Below are positions 1 through 7,998 of a stretch of 64,000 nucleotides of DNA, in pieces; positions within the stretch are counted from its first letter, which is position 1; each line of letters opens with the position of its first letter. The notes under the pieces are model-generated. The model had not been told where the DNA came from and searched no databases. It saw only the letters and a list, made by a program, of their open reading frames with translations. The position numbers and the translations under genes were made by a program. Source of the stretch: CAVQZC01 sp963718315 (GTDB lineage Bacteria; Actinomycetota; Thermoleophilia; Gaiellales; JAICJC01); assembly GCA_963718315.1 (NCBI GenBank), contig CAVQZC010000007.1, forward strand, positions 682,001-746,000. The letters run 5' to 3'.

Positions 1-994
1 CGTCCACCGTCGCCGCGATCGTCTCCGGCGTCGGCACCGTGACGTCCTCCAGCGGCGGCGAGAACGGCACCGGCACGTCACGGGCGCCAAGCCGCCGCAC
101 CGGCGCGTCGAGGTGGTAGAAGCAGCGCTCGGCGATCGTCGCCGCGATCTCGGCGGTGACGCCGTAGCTGCGATGGCCCTCGTCCACCACGACCGCCCGG
201 CCGGTGCACTCCACCGCCGCAACGATCGTCTCCTCGTCCAGCGGCCGTGTCGTGCGCGGGTCGATCACCTCGGCGTCGATTCCTCGCGCAGCGAGCAGCT
301 CGGCGGCAGCCAGCGACGCCTGCACCATCGAGCTGGTGGCGATGATGGTGACGTCGGTGCCGCGGCGCTTGACGTCGGCGACGCCGAACGGGATCAGGTG
401 CTCCCCGTCGGGCACCTCGCCCTTCAGCGGGTAGTGGAGCTTGTCCTCGATGAAGACGACCGGGTTGTCGTCACGGATCGCGGTCTTCAGCAGTCCCTTG
501 GCGTCGGCCGGCGTGGACGGGATCGCCACCTTCAGGCCGGGAATGTGGCTGACCCACGCCTGCAGGCTCTGGCTGTGCTGCGCTGCCGACCGGCGCGTCG
601 CGCCGAGCGTCGTTCGCAGCACGAGCGGCACGCGCAGGCTGCCTCCGGACATGTAGTGGGCCTTGGCCGCCTGGTTCACCAGCTGGTCCATGACCAGGGT
701 CAGGAAGTCGCCGAACATGATGTCGACCACCGGGCGCATCCCGGTCATCGCCGCACCCACTGCCAGTCCCGTGATCCCGGCCTCGGAGATCGGCGAGTCG
801 ATCACCCGCTCCGGCCCGAACTCGGCCACCAGGCCGGACAGCACCTTGAACGGCGTGCCTGCCTCGGCAACGTCCTCGCCGATCACGAACACCCGCTCGT
901 CGCGCCGAAGCTCTTCGGCCAGCGCCTCGTTGACCGCCTGGCCGAAGGTCAGCTCGCGGGTCACGACGCCTGCCTGCGGGCTAGACGTAGACAT
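1..994 (-). CDS. 2-oxoacid dehydrogenase E1 component, beta subunit (3' end cut by window edge)
   Basis: Beta subunit of a thiamine-diphosphate 2-oxoacid dehydrogenase E1 (pyruvate/acetoin dehydrogenase type), which with the alpha subunit decarboxylates the 2-oxoacid and passes the acyl group to lipoyl-E2. The translation opens MSTSSPQAGVVTREL and shows the transketolase-like pyrimidine domain (GEDVAEAGTPFKV, FGPERVIDSPISEAG, RPVVDIMFGDF) followed by the C-terminal transketolase domain (VIDPRTTRPLD, VVDEGHRSYG). About 331 residues are present and the end lies beyond base 1. The ATG at 994 lies inside the last codons of the alpha gene (14-nt overlap), so the two are probably translationally coupled. 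Substrate (pyruvate, acetoin or branched-chain) cannot be decided here. Confidence 0.93.
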   Translation of the reverse strand, partial: MSTSSPQAGVVTRELTFGQAVNEALAEELRRDERVFVIGEDVAEAGTPFKVLSGLVAEFGPERVIDSPISEAGITGLAVGAAMTGMRPVVDIMFGDFLTLVMDQLVNQAAKAHYMSGGSLRVPLVLRTTLGATRRSAAQHSQSLQAWVSHIPGLKVAIPSTPADAKGLLKTAIRDDNPVVFIEDKLHYPLKGEVPDGEHLIPFGVADVKRRGTDVTIIATSSMVQASLAAAELLAARGIDAEVIDPRTTRPLDEETIVAAVECTGRAVVVDEGHRSYGVTAEIAATIAERCFYHLDAPVRRLGARDVPVPFSPPLEDVTVPTPETIAATVD

Positions 995-1932
995 GCTCGT
1001 CCACCTCTTCCGGGTCGGGGAACGGCGCCTCCAGCGCGAACGCAAGGCCGCTCTCGACGCGCTCCCGCACCTCCTGGACGGCAGCATCGAGCTCGTCATC
1101 GGTCGCACCCTCGCTGCGCAGCCACCCGGCCAGCCGCTCGATCGGGTCGCGCTCCGATCGCCAGTGCTGCTCCTCCTCGGCGCTAGCGGTAGTAGACGCG
1201 GTCGACGTCGCCGACGTGGTGGCCGTGGTAGCGGTAGGTGTTGCACATGAGGAAGCCAGGGCCTCCCCCCGACCGCGCCGAGGCGACCATCTCCGCGGTT
1301 GCCTGGTACACGGCCCGCACGTCCTGGCCGTCCACCTCGTCGGCGGTGATCCCGAACGCTCGTGGGCGGTCGAGCACGTCGCCGGCAGTGGTCTCGGCGT
1401 AGTGGGTGTACTCGTTGTAGAGGTTGTTCTCACACACGTAGACGACCGGCAGCTTCCACAGCGAGGCCATGTTCATCACCTCGTAGAGCAGGCCCTGGCC
1501 GAGGGCGCCCTCGCCGAAGAAGCAGACCGCAACCTGGTCGGTGCCCCGCCGCGCGGCCGAGAAGGCGGCGCCGGTGGCGATCCCGGTCGAGCCGCCGACG
1601 ATGGCGTTTGCGCCCAGGTTGCCGTTCTGGTGGTCGGCGATGTGCATCGAGCCGCCCTTGCCGCGGCAGTAGCCCGCCTCCTTGCCCAGCAGCTCGGCGA
1701 AGGTGCGGCCGATGTCGGCGCCCTTGGCCAGGCAGTGCCCGTGGCCGCGATGGGTCGAGGTGATGTAGTCCTCCCGCCGGAGGGCGGCGCACACCCCGAC
1801 GGCGACGGCCTCCTCGCCGATGTACAGATGCGCCAGACCTGGCATCCGCGCGCTCCGGTACAGCTCGTTCACCCGCTCCTCGAACAGCCGGATGGTGACC
1901 ATCGAGCGGTACTGGTCAATCCAGTCGGGCAT
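981..1932 (-). CDS. 2-oxoacid dehydrogenase E1 component, alpha subunit (single-base frameshift near 1185)
   Basis: Alpha subunit partner of the downstream beta subunit. Starts MPDWIDQYRSM; has THRGHGHCLAKG and the thiamine-diphosphate motif from GEGALGQGLLYE to the ENN about 30 residues later. The reading frame hits TAG at 1185-1183 directly after RVYYR. Skipping one base restores SAEEEQHW and a normal C-terminus ending at 981, giving 316 residues, the usual length. I read this as a one-base insertion, probably a sequencing error; a true mutation or programmed +1 shift at CGC-TAG is not excluded. The start at 1932 overlaps the end of the GntR gene by 17 nt, so regulator, E1 alpha and E1 beta look like one operon. 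The AcoA-like sequence favours an acetoin or pyruvate substrate, but only weakly. Confidence 0.9.
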
Positions 1933-2635
1933 CGGCCTCCACCCGGTCGAGATGGGCGCGCATCGCAGCGCGGGCCCGGTCGGGGTCGCCGGCGGCAATC
2001 GCCGCCCGGATGGCGCGGTGCTCGTCGATCGCGCGCTCGGCGCTGTGCGGCACCTCGAAGATCGCGGCCAGGGCGCTGCGGAGGACGTCGCGAATGGCCT
2101 CCATCGTCTCGGCCAGGAGTCGATTCCCTGCGGCCTCCGAGACGGCCAGATGGAACCGGACATCGGCGTCGATGAAGACGTCTCCCCTGCCCTCGGCGAG
2201 GCTCGCGGCCATCTCCTCGACGGCCGAGTCCATCTGCTCGAGCTCGCCCGCGTCGTGCCGCTCGGCGGCCAGCGCAGCCGCCTCGCACTCGACGATCCGC
2301 CGCAGCTCGAACAGCTCCTGGAGCGGCGGCGCCTGGCGCAGTGAGACGACCACATGAAGGGAGCGCTGCAGCGGCCGGGCCCGGTCCGCGACCACGAACG
2401 AGCTGCCGCTGGCAGCCACGATCACACCCGCTGACTCGAGCATGCGGAGTGCCTCCCGCACCGACGAGCGGCCGACCGAGTAGGCCGCGGCCAGCTCACG
2501 CTCGGTGGGCAGCGCGGTGCCCGGCGCCAGGCCGTCGGCGGCGATCATGTCCAGCAGCCGTTCGGCGACCAGCTCGTAGGTCCGCCGGCGGTCGACCGGT
2601 GCGTGGACGAGGCGAAGTGAAGGCGATTCAGGCAT
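1916..2635 (-). CDS. GntR family regulator, FadR/FCD subfamily
   Basis: Predicted acid-responsive transcription factor for the adjacent 2-oxoacid dehydrogenase genes. The N-terminal winged helix-turn-helix reads TYELVAERLLDMI, GTALPTERELAAAYSVGRSS and VREALRMLESAGVI. The C-terminal helical FCD domain contains the metal/ligand pattern D..FH (DADVRFHLAVSEAAGN) and ends with EHRAIRAAIAAGDPDRA and a terminal MRAHLDRV helix. About 239 residues, normal for the family. I chose ATG 2635 because a FadR-type operator lies immediately 5' of it; an in-frame ATG at 2680 would put that operator inside the gene. Likely autoregulatory. The effector cannot be named. Confidence 0.88.
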   Translation of the reverse strand: MPESPSLRLVHAPVDRRRTYELVAERLLDMIAADGLAPGTALPTERELAAAYSVGRSSVREALRMLESAGVIVAASGSSFVVADRARPLQRSLHVVVSLRQAPPLQELFELRRIVECEAAALAAERHDAGELEQMDSAVEEMAASLAEGRGDVFIDADVRFHLAVSEAAGNRLLAETMEAIRDVLRSALAAIFEVPHSAERAIDEHRAIRAAIAAGDPDRARAAMRAHLDRVEADARLD

Positions 2636-2649
2636 CTTGGTCCGACAAG
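2636..2649. promoter_or_regulatory. Candidate FadR-type operator
   Basis: CTTGGTCCGACAAG on the plus strand; read from the minus strand TTGTCGGACCAA fits the TnGT-N(2-3)-ACnA pattern known for FadR-subfamily GntR proteins. It lies directly upstream of the regulator's ATG and in the divergent gap to the isochorismatase gene (start 2701), so it could control both. Only the outer CTTG/CAAG arms are perfectly symmetric. Confidence 0.4.
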
Positions 2650-2700
2650 CAGACAATCCGACGATCTCAGCATACCGCACCCTCTGGGTAGGATCGAGCG

Positions 2701-3270
2701 GTGAGCCGCCTGATCGACCCCGATGACTGCGCCCTCGTCCTCGTCGACGTGCAGGAGGGCTTTCTCGCCCGCGTCCCCGATGAGGTCAGTGCGGGCGTGG
2801 TCGGGAGGATCGCCTTCCTCGTCCACGCCGCCGGGTTCTGCGGGATCCCGGTAGTCGCGACCGTCGAGACCCCGGCCGACTGGGGCGGGCTGCCCACTGA
2901 GCTGACGAGGGCGATTGGCCACGCCCCGGTGATCGACAAGGTCGTGTTCGGGCTGGCAGACGACCCGGCGGCTGGCCCTGCCGTTCGAGCGCTGCGACGG
3001 GGAACGATCGTGCTGGTCGGCCTGGAGACCGACGTCTGCGTGGCCCAGTCCGCCCTCGGCCTGCTCGACCAGGGGCTGCGGGTGGTGGTCGTCGAAGACG
3101 CGGTGGCCACGCCCGGCGGCGACGAGCCGGGGCTGGAACGGATGCGCCGCGCCGGCGTGACCTCGGTTGTCACCAAGCAGCTGCACTACGAGTGGATGCG
3201 AACGGTGGAGCGCTCGCGTGCATTCACGTCGGCCCACCCGGGGCTCGACCCGCCCGGGGTAGTTCTCTAG
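2701..3270 (+). CDS. Isochorismatase-family cysteine hydrolase
   Basis: Member of the isochorismatase/nicotinamidase fold, which hydrolyses C-N or enol-ether bonds through a D-K-C triad. Visible: catalytic Asp in LVLVDVQEGF (about residue 16), a Lys in VIDKVVFGL (about 80), and the nucleophilic Cys in GLETDVCVAQSA (about 118) followed by LGLLDQGLRVVVVEDAV. 189 residues, GTG start. It is divergent from the GntR regulator and convergent with the MDR gene, its TAG overlapping that gene's stop by three bases. Real substrate unknown; the ETDVC form is the one seen in YcaC/nicotinamidase-like hydrolases. Confidence 0.88.
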   Translation: MSRLIDPDDCALVLVDVQEGFLARVPDEVSAGVVGRIAFLVHAAGFCGIPVVATVETPADWGGLPTELTRAIGHAPVIDKVVFGLADDPAAGPAVRALRRGTIVLVGLETDVCVAQSALGLLDQGLRVVVVEDAVATPGGDEPGLERMRRAGVTSVVTKQLHYEWMRTVERSRAFTSAHPGLDPPGVVL

Positions 3271-4193
3271 GTCACCAGCACGATCCGGCCACGGCCGTGG
3301 CCGGTCTCGCTCGCGGCCTGGGCGGCGGCCGCATCGGACAGTTCGAAGATCCGCCCGACGTGCACCTGGATGTCTCCTCGCTCCGCCAGATTGGCCAGCT
3401 GCTGGAGAATGGGTGCGGGCGTCTCAGGCGCCGGTGCGCTGGTCACACGGACGCCGAGCGACTCGGCCTTCTCGGTGTCCGGCATGCCACCGATCACGAT
3501 TAGCGTCCCGCCCGGGCGGAGCACTCCCCACGACCGGTCGGTGACCTCGCCGCCCACCGTGTCGTAGACGACGTCGAGATCGTGGAGCACCTCCTCGAAC
3601 CGCGTGTTCGCGTAGTCGATCACCTCGTCGGCGCCCAGCGACCGCACGAAGTCGACGTTGGCCGCGGAGGCGGTCGCACTGACGTGCGCCCCCTTCCACT
3701 TGCCGAGCTGGACGGCGAGCGAGCCGACGCCGCCGGCTCCTCCGTGCACGAGCAGCCTCTGCCCCGCCTCGAGGTGCGCGCCGTCAAACAGCCCCATCCA
3801 CGCGGTGACGCCGCCCACGCCCAGGGTTGCAGCCTGTTCGAACGACAGGCCTGCGGGCTTCAGCACCACGCCGTCGGCGGGCGCGATGGCGTACTCCGCG
3901 TAGGTTGCGCCACCGCGACCGAACACCTCGGCGCCCGGCGTCAGGCCGGCCACGCCGGAGCCGATCGACTCGACCGTTCCAGCAAGGTCGAGCCCTGGCG
4001 TCGTTGGAAGTTCGAGGGGCATCATGTCCCGCAGCCACCCGGCTCTGAACTTCCAGTCGATCGGATTCACGCCTGCAGCTACGACCTTGATCAGCACCTC
4101 GCCCGGCTCCGGCACCGGACGCTCGACCGATTCCACCTGAAGCACCCCCGGTGGTCCGTACTCGTGGTACCTGACTGCCTGCATCTCGGCCAC
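3267..4193 (-). CDS. NADP-dependent medium-chain dehydrogenase, quinone oxidoreductase type
   Basis: Zinc-free MDR oxidoreductase. The N-terminal GroES-like domain reads MQAVRYHEYGPPGVLQV, AAGVNPIDWKFRAG and TPGLDLAGTVESIG; the Rossmann domain has LLVHGGAGGVGSLAVQLGKW. It ends with the usual GRGRIVLVT. 308 residues, typical length. No structural zinc cysteines are present, so quinone or enone reduction is more likely than alcohol oxidation. The upstream region (4194-4311) carries the imperfect palindrome GAACTGGTTC near 4217, a possible regulator site. Exact substrate unknown. Confidence 0.9.
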   Translation of the reverse strand: MAEMQAVRYHEYGPPGVLQVESVERPVPEPGEVLIKVVAAGVNPIDWKFRAGWLRDMMPLELPTTPGLDLAGTVESIGSGVAGLTPGAEVFGRGGATYAEYAIAPADGVVLKPAGLSFEQAATLGVGGVTAWMGLFDGAHLEAGQRLLVHGGAGGVGSLAVQLGKWKGAHVSATASAANVDFVRSLGADEVIDYANTRFEEVLHDLDVVYDTVGGEVTDRSWGVLRPGGTLIVIGGMPDTEKAESLGVRVTSAPAPETPAPILQQLANLAERGDIQVHVGRIFELSDAAAAQAASETGHGRGRIVLVT

Positions 4194-4311
4194 TGCCCAC
4201 CTCCCGTTGACTTAGAACTGGTTCAAAATGCCCGGCTGTTGCGGCTGGTTCGCGACGGCGCTCATTCTGAAACCAGTGCTGAGCCGATCGTAGCTGTAGG
4301 CTCCGCTTCGT

Positions 4312-4485
4312 ATGGGGATCCTCGAGCGCATGATGGATTGGATCGGCCGCCGTGACCACACGCTCGCGGGCGCCGGCCATGCGCCGGGAGACACCAGCCC
4401 CGAGCCGGCGGTGGCCGAGTTCGACGAGGAGCTCGAGCGCGGCGCCGAGGAGGCTGACGAGCCAGAGCCCGACCCGCCGCGCTAG
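4312..4485 (+). CDS. Possible small acidic protein (57 aa), unknown function
   Basis: ATG at 4312 to TAG at 4485 encodes MGILERMMDWIGRR followed by a Gly/Ala/Pro linker and a very acidic tail (FDEELERGAEEADEPEPD). A basic amphipathic N-terminus with a strongly acidic C-terminus looks more like a real small protein than noise. Its stop overlaps the stop of the convergent Vps62-like gene by three bases, as other convergent pairs in this window do. No clear ribosome-binding site and no family recognised. It could still be a chance frame. Confidence 0.4.
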   Translation: MGILERMMDWIGRRDHTLAGAGHAPGDTSPEPAVAEFDEELERGAEEADEPEPDPPR

Positions 4486-6405
4486 AGCTCGAGCTCGGCG
4501 GGGAGGTCGCCCACGGGGCCGGCGGGCGCAAGCCGCTCGCGGACGCGGGCGTCGAAGTAGACGTAGGTGGTGGTCAGCGCCACGAACGGCAGCGTGATCG
4601 CGTAGACCACGCCGGCAATCAGGTTCAGAGTCGTCAGCGGCAGGTCGGTGAGCACGATCAGCAGGGTGCCGAGCAGCGGGCCGGCGATCAGGGCGATCGC
4701 CGCCGCGACGATGGTCAGCGAGCCGATCTTGAACCAGCCGCCGCGCGCCAGCCGCCTGCTTCGCCCCAGCGCCGGAAGGGCGCGCAGATCCTCGAGCTCG
4801 ACGATGGGCACGATCAGCGCCCAGCGGACGGCCAGCCAGATCGCGACCGGCCACAGGACCGGCGGGATCAGCAGCACCGACACCACCACCACCGCGAGCA
4901 CCACCGCGCCCAGCAGCGGTCGCAGCGAGCCCAGCGCCAGCCGGTAGGCGGCCACCGGCCCCACCGGCCGGCCGTGGTCGATCTCGACCATCGCCCGCGC
5001 CGTCGCCGCCTGCACCATGCCCAGTCCGAGCAGGGTGAGGGCGGTGCCGATCGCCAACAGCACGAACACCAGCACGCCGGCCGATTCGCCCTCGACGTCG
5101 ACGCCGGCGATCGACGACACCCCGAACACCAGCGCCTGCAGCGCGGTGATCACGAGCGAGACCGGGATCAGAAGCAGCCCGATGCCGACGAATAACCGCG
5201 GGTGGCTGAGATACATGCGGGCCGACGCCGAGAGCACCTGCCCCCAGGTGCGGCGGCGGCCGACGTGGATCGGCCCGGCCGGCGTCCACGTCGCCCGCTT
5301 CAACAGCCAGATCAGCGCCGCCAGCACCGCCAGCAGCGTCAGCGCCGTGCCGCCCGGGTGGCTGATCGCGATCCACAGGAGGCGCGATCCGCTGCGCATC
5401 AGCGCCGCAGAAGAAGTCGGTCGTGTCGGTGCCGAGCACTCCCCCGGCCGGGACGGCGTAGGCACGCGACCGCCAGTCGTGCGACCACGTGATCGGGTGC
5501 GTCCACTGGGTCTTCATGTTGGGCCCGGTGGGGCCGTTGAAGAACGCCGGCTGGCGCTCGCCCCAGTACCCCTCGAACGCGATCCACGGGAACCGCCCCT
5601 GGGCCTCGGTCGTGTCGCTGGGGATCGTGTCGACGTGAGGCGTGAGCTGGAGATCGGCGTTGCGGGTGTCGTCACACCCGACCCCCTGCTCGCCCGACGA
5701 CCCCAGGTAGAGCGCCGAGCCGAAGAAGTTGGCGTGCGACCCGGCGGCCGGGTAGACGACCGGGTGCGTGGCGCCGACGATCTGCAGCTTCGAGTCGCCC
5801 CAGCCTGCCTTCTCGCCGCCGGTGTGCTGGCTGTAGCCGACCTCGTAGGGGTGGTCGCCAGATGCGAGGACGGCCTCGGCGGTGGGCGCGCTGAAGTTGA
5901 GCTGGATCATCTCCCAGTCGCCCTCGTGCAGGTTGTTCCAGTCGTTGTAGACGTAGAACATCCAGTACTGGAGCGCGAGCTGGCCCGGATAGCTGGGATC
6001 GGTCGCCACGTGGGCGTAGACCGTCGGCTGCGCGTGGGCATTCAGCCGCCGCGACCAGTCGAGGTAGTCACAGCCCGGATCGAGGGCGTCGCCGGGGAAG
6101 TCGAGGTGGTAGCGGAACAGCCCGTGGCCGAGGTCGCGTGCGCTGGGGGCGACCTTGACCAGGTCGTTGCCGCCCCAGGGCCCGCGCAAAGCCACCTCCT
6201 TGTTGTCGAACAGGAGGTGCACGTCGGTCGGCACGAAGGGCTCGCCGGAACCGCACTCGGCAGGCGCGCCGACCAGCCGCATGACAGGCGCATAGCGGGC
6301 GGCCAGCGCCGCCTCAGGGCTCGATGCAGCAGCCGCGGGCGCCGCCGTGGCTGCCAGCACCGTCGCCGCGCAGAGCACCGCGATCCAGCCTGTTCGGCGC
6401 CTCAT
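4482..6405 (-). CDS. Secreted/membrane fusion: Vps62-like domain plus polytopic membrane domain (frameshift near 5400-5410)
   Basis: The first ~330 residues begin with a signal peptide (RRTGWIAVLCAATVLAATAA...) and continue with a Vps62/DUF946-like domain: ARYAPVMRLVGAP, VPTDVHLLFDN, FYVYNDWNNLHEGDWEMIQ, PVVYPAAGSHANFF. After TDTTDFFCG the frame is lost. One base skipped gives LMRSGSRLLWIAISHPGG and about 300 further residues with at least six hydrophobic segments (ALTLLAVLAALIWLL, LFVGIGLLLIPVSLVI, GVLVFVLLAIGTALTLL and others) ending at 4482. The total is 640 residues. The membrane half resembles the polytopic domains fused to GlpQ-type enzymes. I take the shift as an indel error and this as one protein with an extracytoplasmic Vps62 domain; two separate genes are less likely because neither half has its own start or stop. 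Function unknown. Confidence 0.7.
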
Positions 6406-6438
6406 CGCGCCGATTCTCCCGCATCGGGCGGCTGAGCG

Positions 6439-7143
6439 TCATCCCTCGTACTCGTCGTGGCGGCGCACCCAGTCCTGGTTGCGGCCGTTCTCGTCGCGCC
6501 CGCGGGGGACAGTGTCGAGGTAGTTGTAGGCGGTATTCAGGAGGTCGATGCCCCGCGCGTACGCCGAGTAGGTATGGAAGATGTGCCCCTCATCGTCCTT
6601 GAAGAAGACGCTCATCCCCTCACGTTCCCGCGGCCCGGTCGGCTGAACGCGGTAGTTGTAGAACCCACCTGCCTTGGCCTCCTGCTCGGTGAAGCCGACG
6701 CCGAAGTCGCGGTTGAAGTCGGTCCCGTAGGAGGACACCCAGTGGAAGCCCCACCCCATCCGCTGCTGGTACGCCTGGAGCCGCGGAAGCTCCGAGATGG
6801 ACACCGCGACCATCGACACATCGCGGGCGTTCAGATGCACGATGACGGGGTCGAAGTTGTCGGCCCAGAACGAGCAGCTGGAGCAGCCGAGCTCCCACTC
6901 CAGTGGGTACATGAAGTGGTAGACGATGAGCTGGCTGCGTCCGTCGAACAGGTCGGAGAGCGTCTCCGCTCCCCGGGGCCCCTCGAACCGGTACTCCTTC
7001 TCCACCGGCTCCCAGGGCAGGTCGCGGCGCGCCTGGCTGAGCTCGTCGCGGAGCCTCGTGAACTCCTTCTCGCGCTCCAGCAGCGCGGTGCGGGCCTCGA
7101 TCCACTCCTGGTGCGGGACTACCTCGTGCGCGAGAGTGCTCAC
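6439..7143 (-). CDS. DUF899 family thioredoxin-like protein
   Basis: DUF899 proteins adopt a thioredoxin fold of unknown activity and often sit beside ArsR/SRPBCC genes, as here. Diagnostic segments are ARTALLEREKEFTRLRDEL, LPWEPVEKEYRFEGP, LIVYHFMYPLEWELGCSSCS (paired cysteines in the thioredoxin CxxC position), WHWVSS-like GFHWVSSYGTDFNRDFGV, and the C-terminal YNYLDTVPRGRDE. The GTG at 7143 is preferred over an in-frame TTG at 7155 because a GGAGGT Shine-Dalgarno lies four bases before the GTG and overlaps the TTG. About 234 residues, normal length. The gene is divergent from the ArsR remnant and shares its upstream region. Confidence 0.9.
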   Translation of the reverse strand: MSTLAHEVVPHQEWIEARTALLEREKEFTRLRDELSQARRDLPWEPVEKEYRFEGPRGAETLSDLFDGRSQLIVYHFMYPLEWELGCSSCSFWADNFDPVIVHLNARDVSMVAVSISELPRLQAYQQRMGWGFHWVSSYGTDFNRDFGVGFTEQEAKAGGFYNYRVQPTGPREREGMSVFFKDDEGHIFHTYSAYARGIDLLNTAYNYLDTVPRGRDENGRNQDWVRRHDEYEG

Positions 7144-7147
7144 GGCG

Positions 7148-7153
7148 ACCTCC
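7148..7153 (-). promoter_or_regulatory. Ribosome-binding site that decides the DUF899 start
   Basis: On the minus strand GGAGGT precedes GTG by four bases; it overlaps the alternative upstream TTG, excluding that start. Confidence 0.6.
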
Positions 7154-7199
7154 AAGTGTCGTTCAACGAGGTTCTTTCATATCACCGGCGCTGATAACA

Positions 7200-7217
7200 T
7201 TCAACTAGATGGTTGAA
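7200..7217. promoter_or_regulatory. Inverted-repeat operator over the start of the ArsR-like gene
   Basis: TTCAAC-N6-GTTGAA is a perfect 6-bp inverted repeat whose spacer contains the ATG of the ArsR-like gene (7209). A second half site, GTTCAAC, lies at about 7161-7167. This layout matches the winged-helix ArsR operators found before ArsR-SRPBCC pairs. It would also lie within the divergent promoter region of the DUF899 gene. Binding is inferred. Confidence 0.55.
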
Positions 7218-7409
7218 GATTCTGCCGTTCTCGACCGCGTCTACCGCGCCCTCGGCGATCCCACCCGCCGCCGGTTGCTCGCCGAGCGCGCGGCGGCGGC
7301 GGACAGCCCCCTGGCAAGCGCCGAAGCCTGGATCGCCGAGCAGACGGCGTTCTGGGAGGGCCGCGCAGACGCGCTCGCCGTCGAACTGGACCGCCGCCGC
7401 CGGCGATGA
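7209..7409 (+). pseudogene. ArsR-family regulator with internal deletion of the DNA-binding core
   Basis: The 66-residue product keeps both ends of a normal ~110-120-residue ArsR regulator of the SRPBCC-linked group: the first helix (VLDRVYRALGDPTRRRLLAE) and the dimerisation end (SAEAWIAEQTAFWEGRADAL). The central 45-55 residues, which should carry the recognition helix and wing (pattern LAxxFxMSxPAxSxHLxxLExAGLV), are absent. The frame stays open across the junction, and the TGA overlaps the ATG of the SRPBCC gene. The product could not bind DNA as a normal ArsR does. Either a real deletion that frees the neighbours from control, or an assembly deletion. Confidence 0.75.
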
Positions 7410-7843
7410 CCGACGAGCCCAAGCTGGCAACGGCCCGCGTGGAGCGCCGCCTGCCGGCGCCTCCCCACGAGGCCTATGACGCGTGGCTCGAGGAAGCGAT
7501 GCTGGCGAGGTTCATCAGCCCGCCTCCGGGCACGGCCACCGTAGCAATCGACCCACGGATCGGTGGCAGCCTGTGGATCGAGATGGTCTTCCCCGACCGT
7601 CGGGTCATCATCGAGGGTGAGTACCTGCTGCTCGACCGTCCCAACCGGATCAGCTTCACCTGGCGCGTCGACGACCGGCAGATCGACACGGTAGTCACCG
7701 TCACGTTCGAGCCTGCCGGCGAGGACGAGACGCTGATGACGATCCTCCACACGCAGCTGCCACCGGACTGGCTCGAGTCCTACGATCGCGGCTGGGGGCT
7801 GATCGCAGACTCGCTCAGGCTCGCGCCCTGGTGGCGAGCCTGA
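7406..7843 (+). CDS. SRPBCC / AHSA1 domain protein
   Basis: Activator-of-Hsp90-type SRPBCC fold (hydrophobic ligand cavity). Visible family landmarks: VERRLPAPPHEAYDAWLEEAM, FISPPPGTATVAIDPRIGG, EYLLLDRPNRISFTWR, VVTVTFEPAGEDETLMTI, and the end LPPDWLESYDRGWGLIADSL. 145 residues, typical. It is coupled by ATGA to the deleted ArsR gene, the standard two-gene arrangement. The ligand is not predictable. Confidence 0.88.
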   Translation: MTDEPKLATARVERRLPAPPHEAYDAWLEEAMLARFISPPPGTATVAIDPRIGGSLWIEMVFPDRRVIIEGEYLLLDRPNRISFTWRVDDRQIDTVVTVTFEPAGEDETLMTILHTQLPPDWLESYDRGWGLIADSLRLAPWWRA

Positions 7844-7998
7844 CGCATTCGGCGTAACCCCTGGGTCTGCGGCGGCGAGCGTCGCCCTCACGGTTCGAGA
7901 AATCCGAATGCTCCGAATCGAGGTAACCCGATCTCACGCTCGACACCGGCCGTTCGGTCGGGTCGGCGAGCACACTCGCAATCAGCTGGGGGATCACA

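Noticed and set aside
113..1186. Long plus-strand open frames over the E1 genes, and similar long antisense frames throughout
   Set aside because: They are Arg/Ala/Pro-rich mirror frames produced by high GC3 coding on the other strand; the true genes have clear family motifs.
1183..1190. Programmed +1 frameshift in E1 alpha
   Set aside because: The same kind of one-base shift occurs in many unrelated genes here, so sequencing error explains it more simply.
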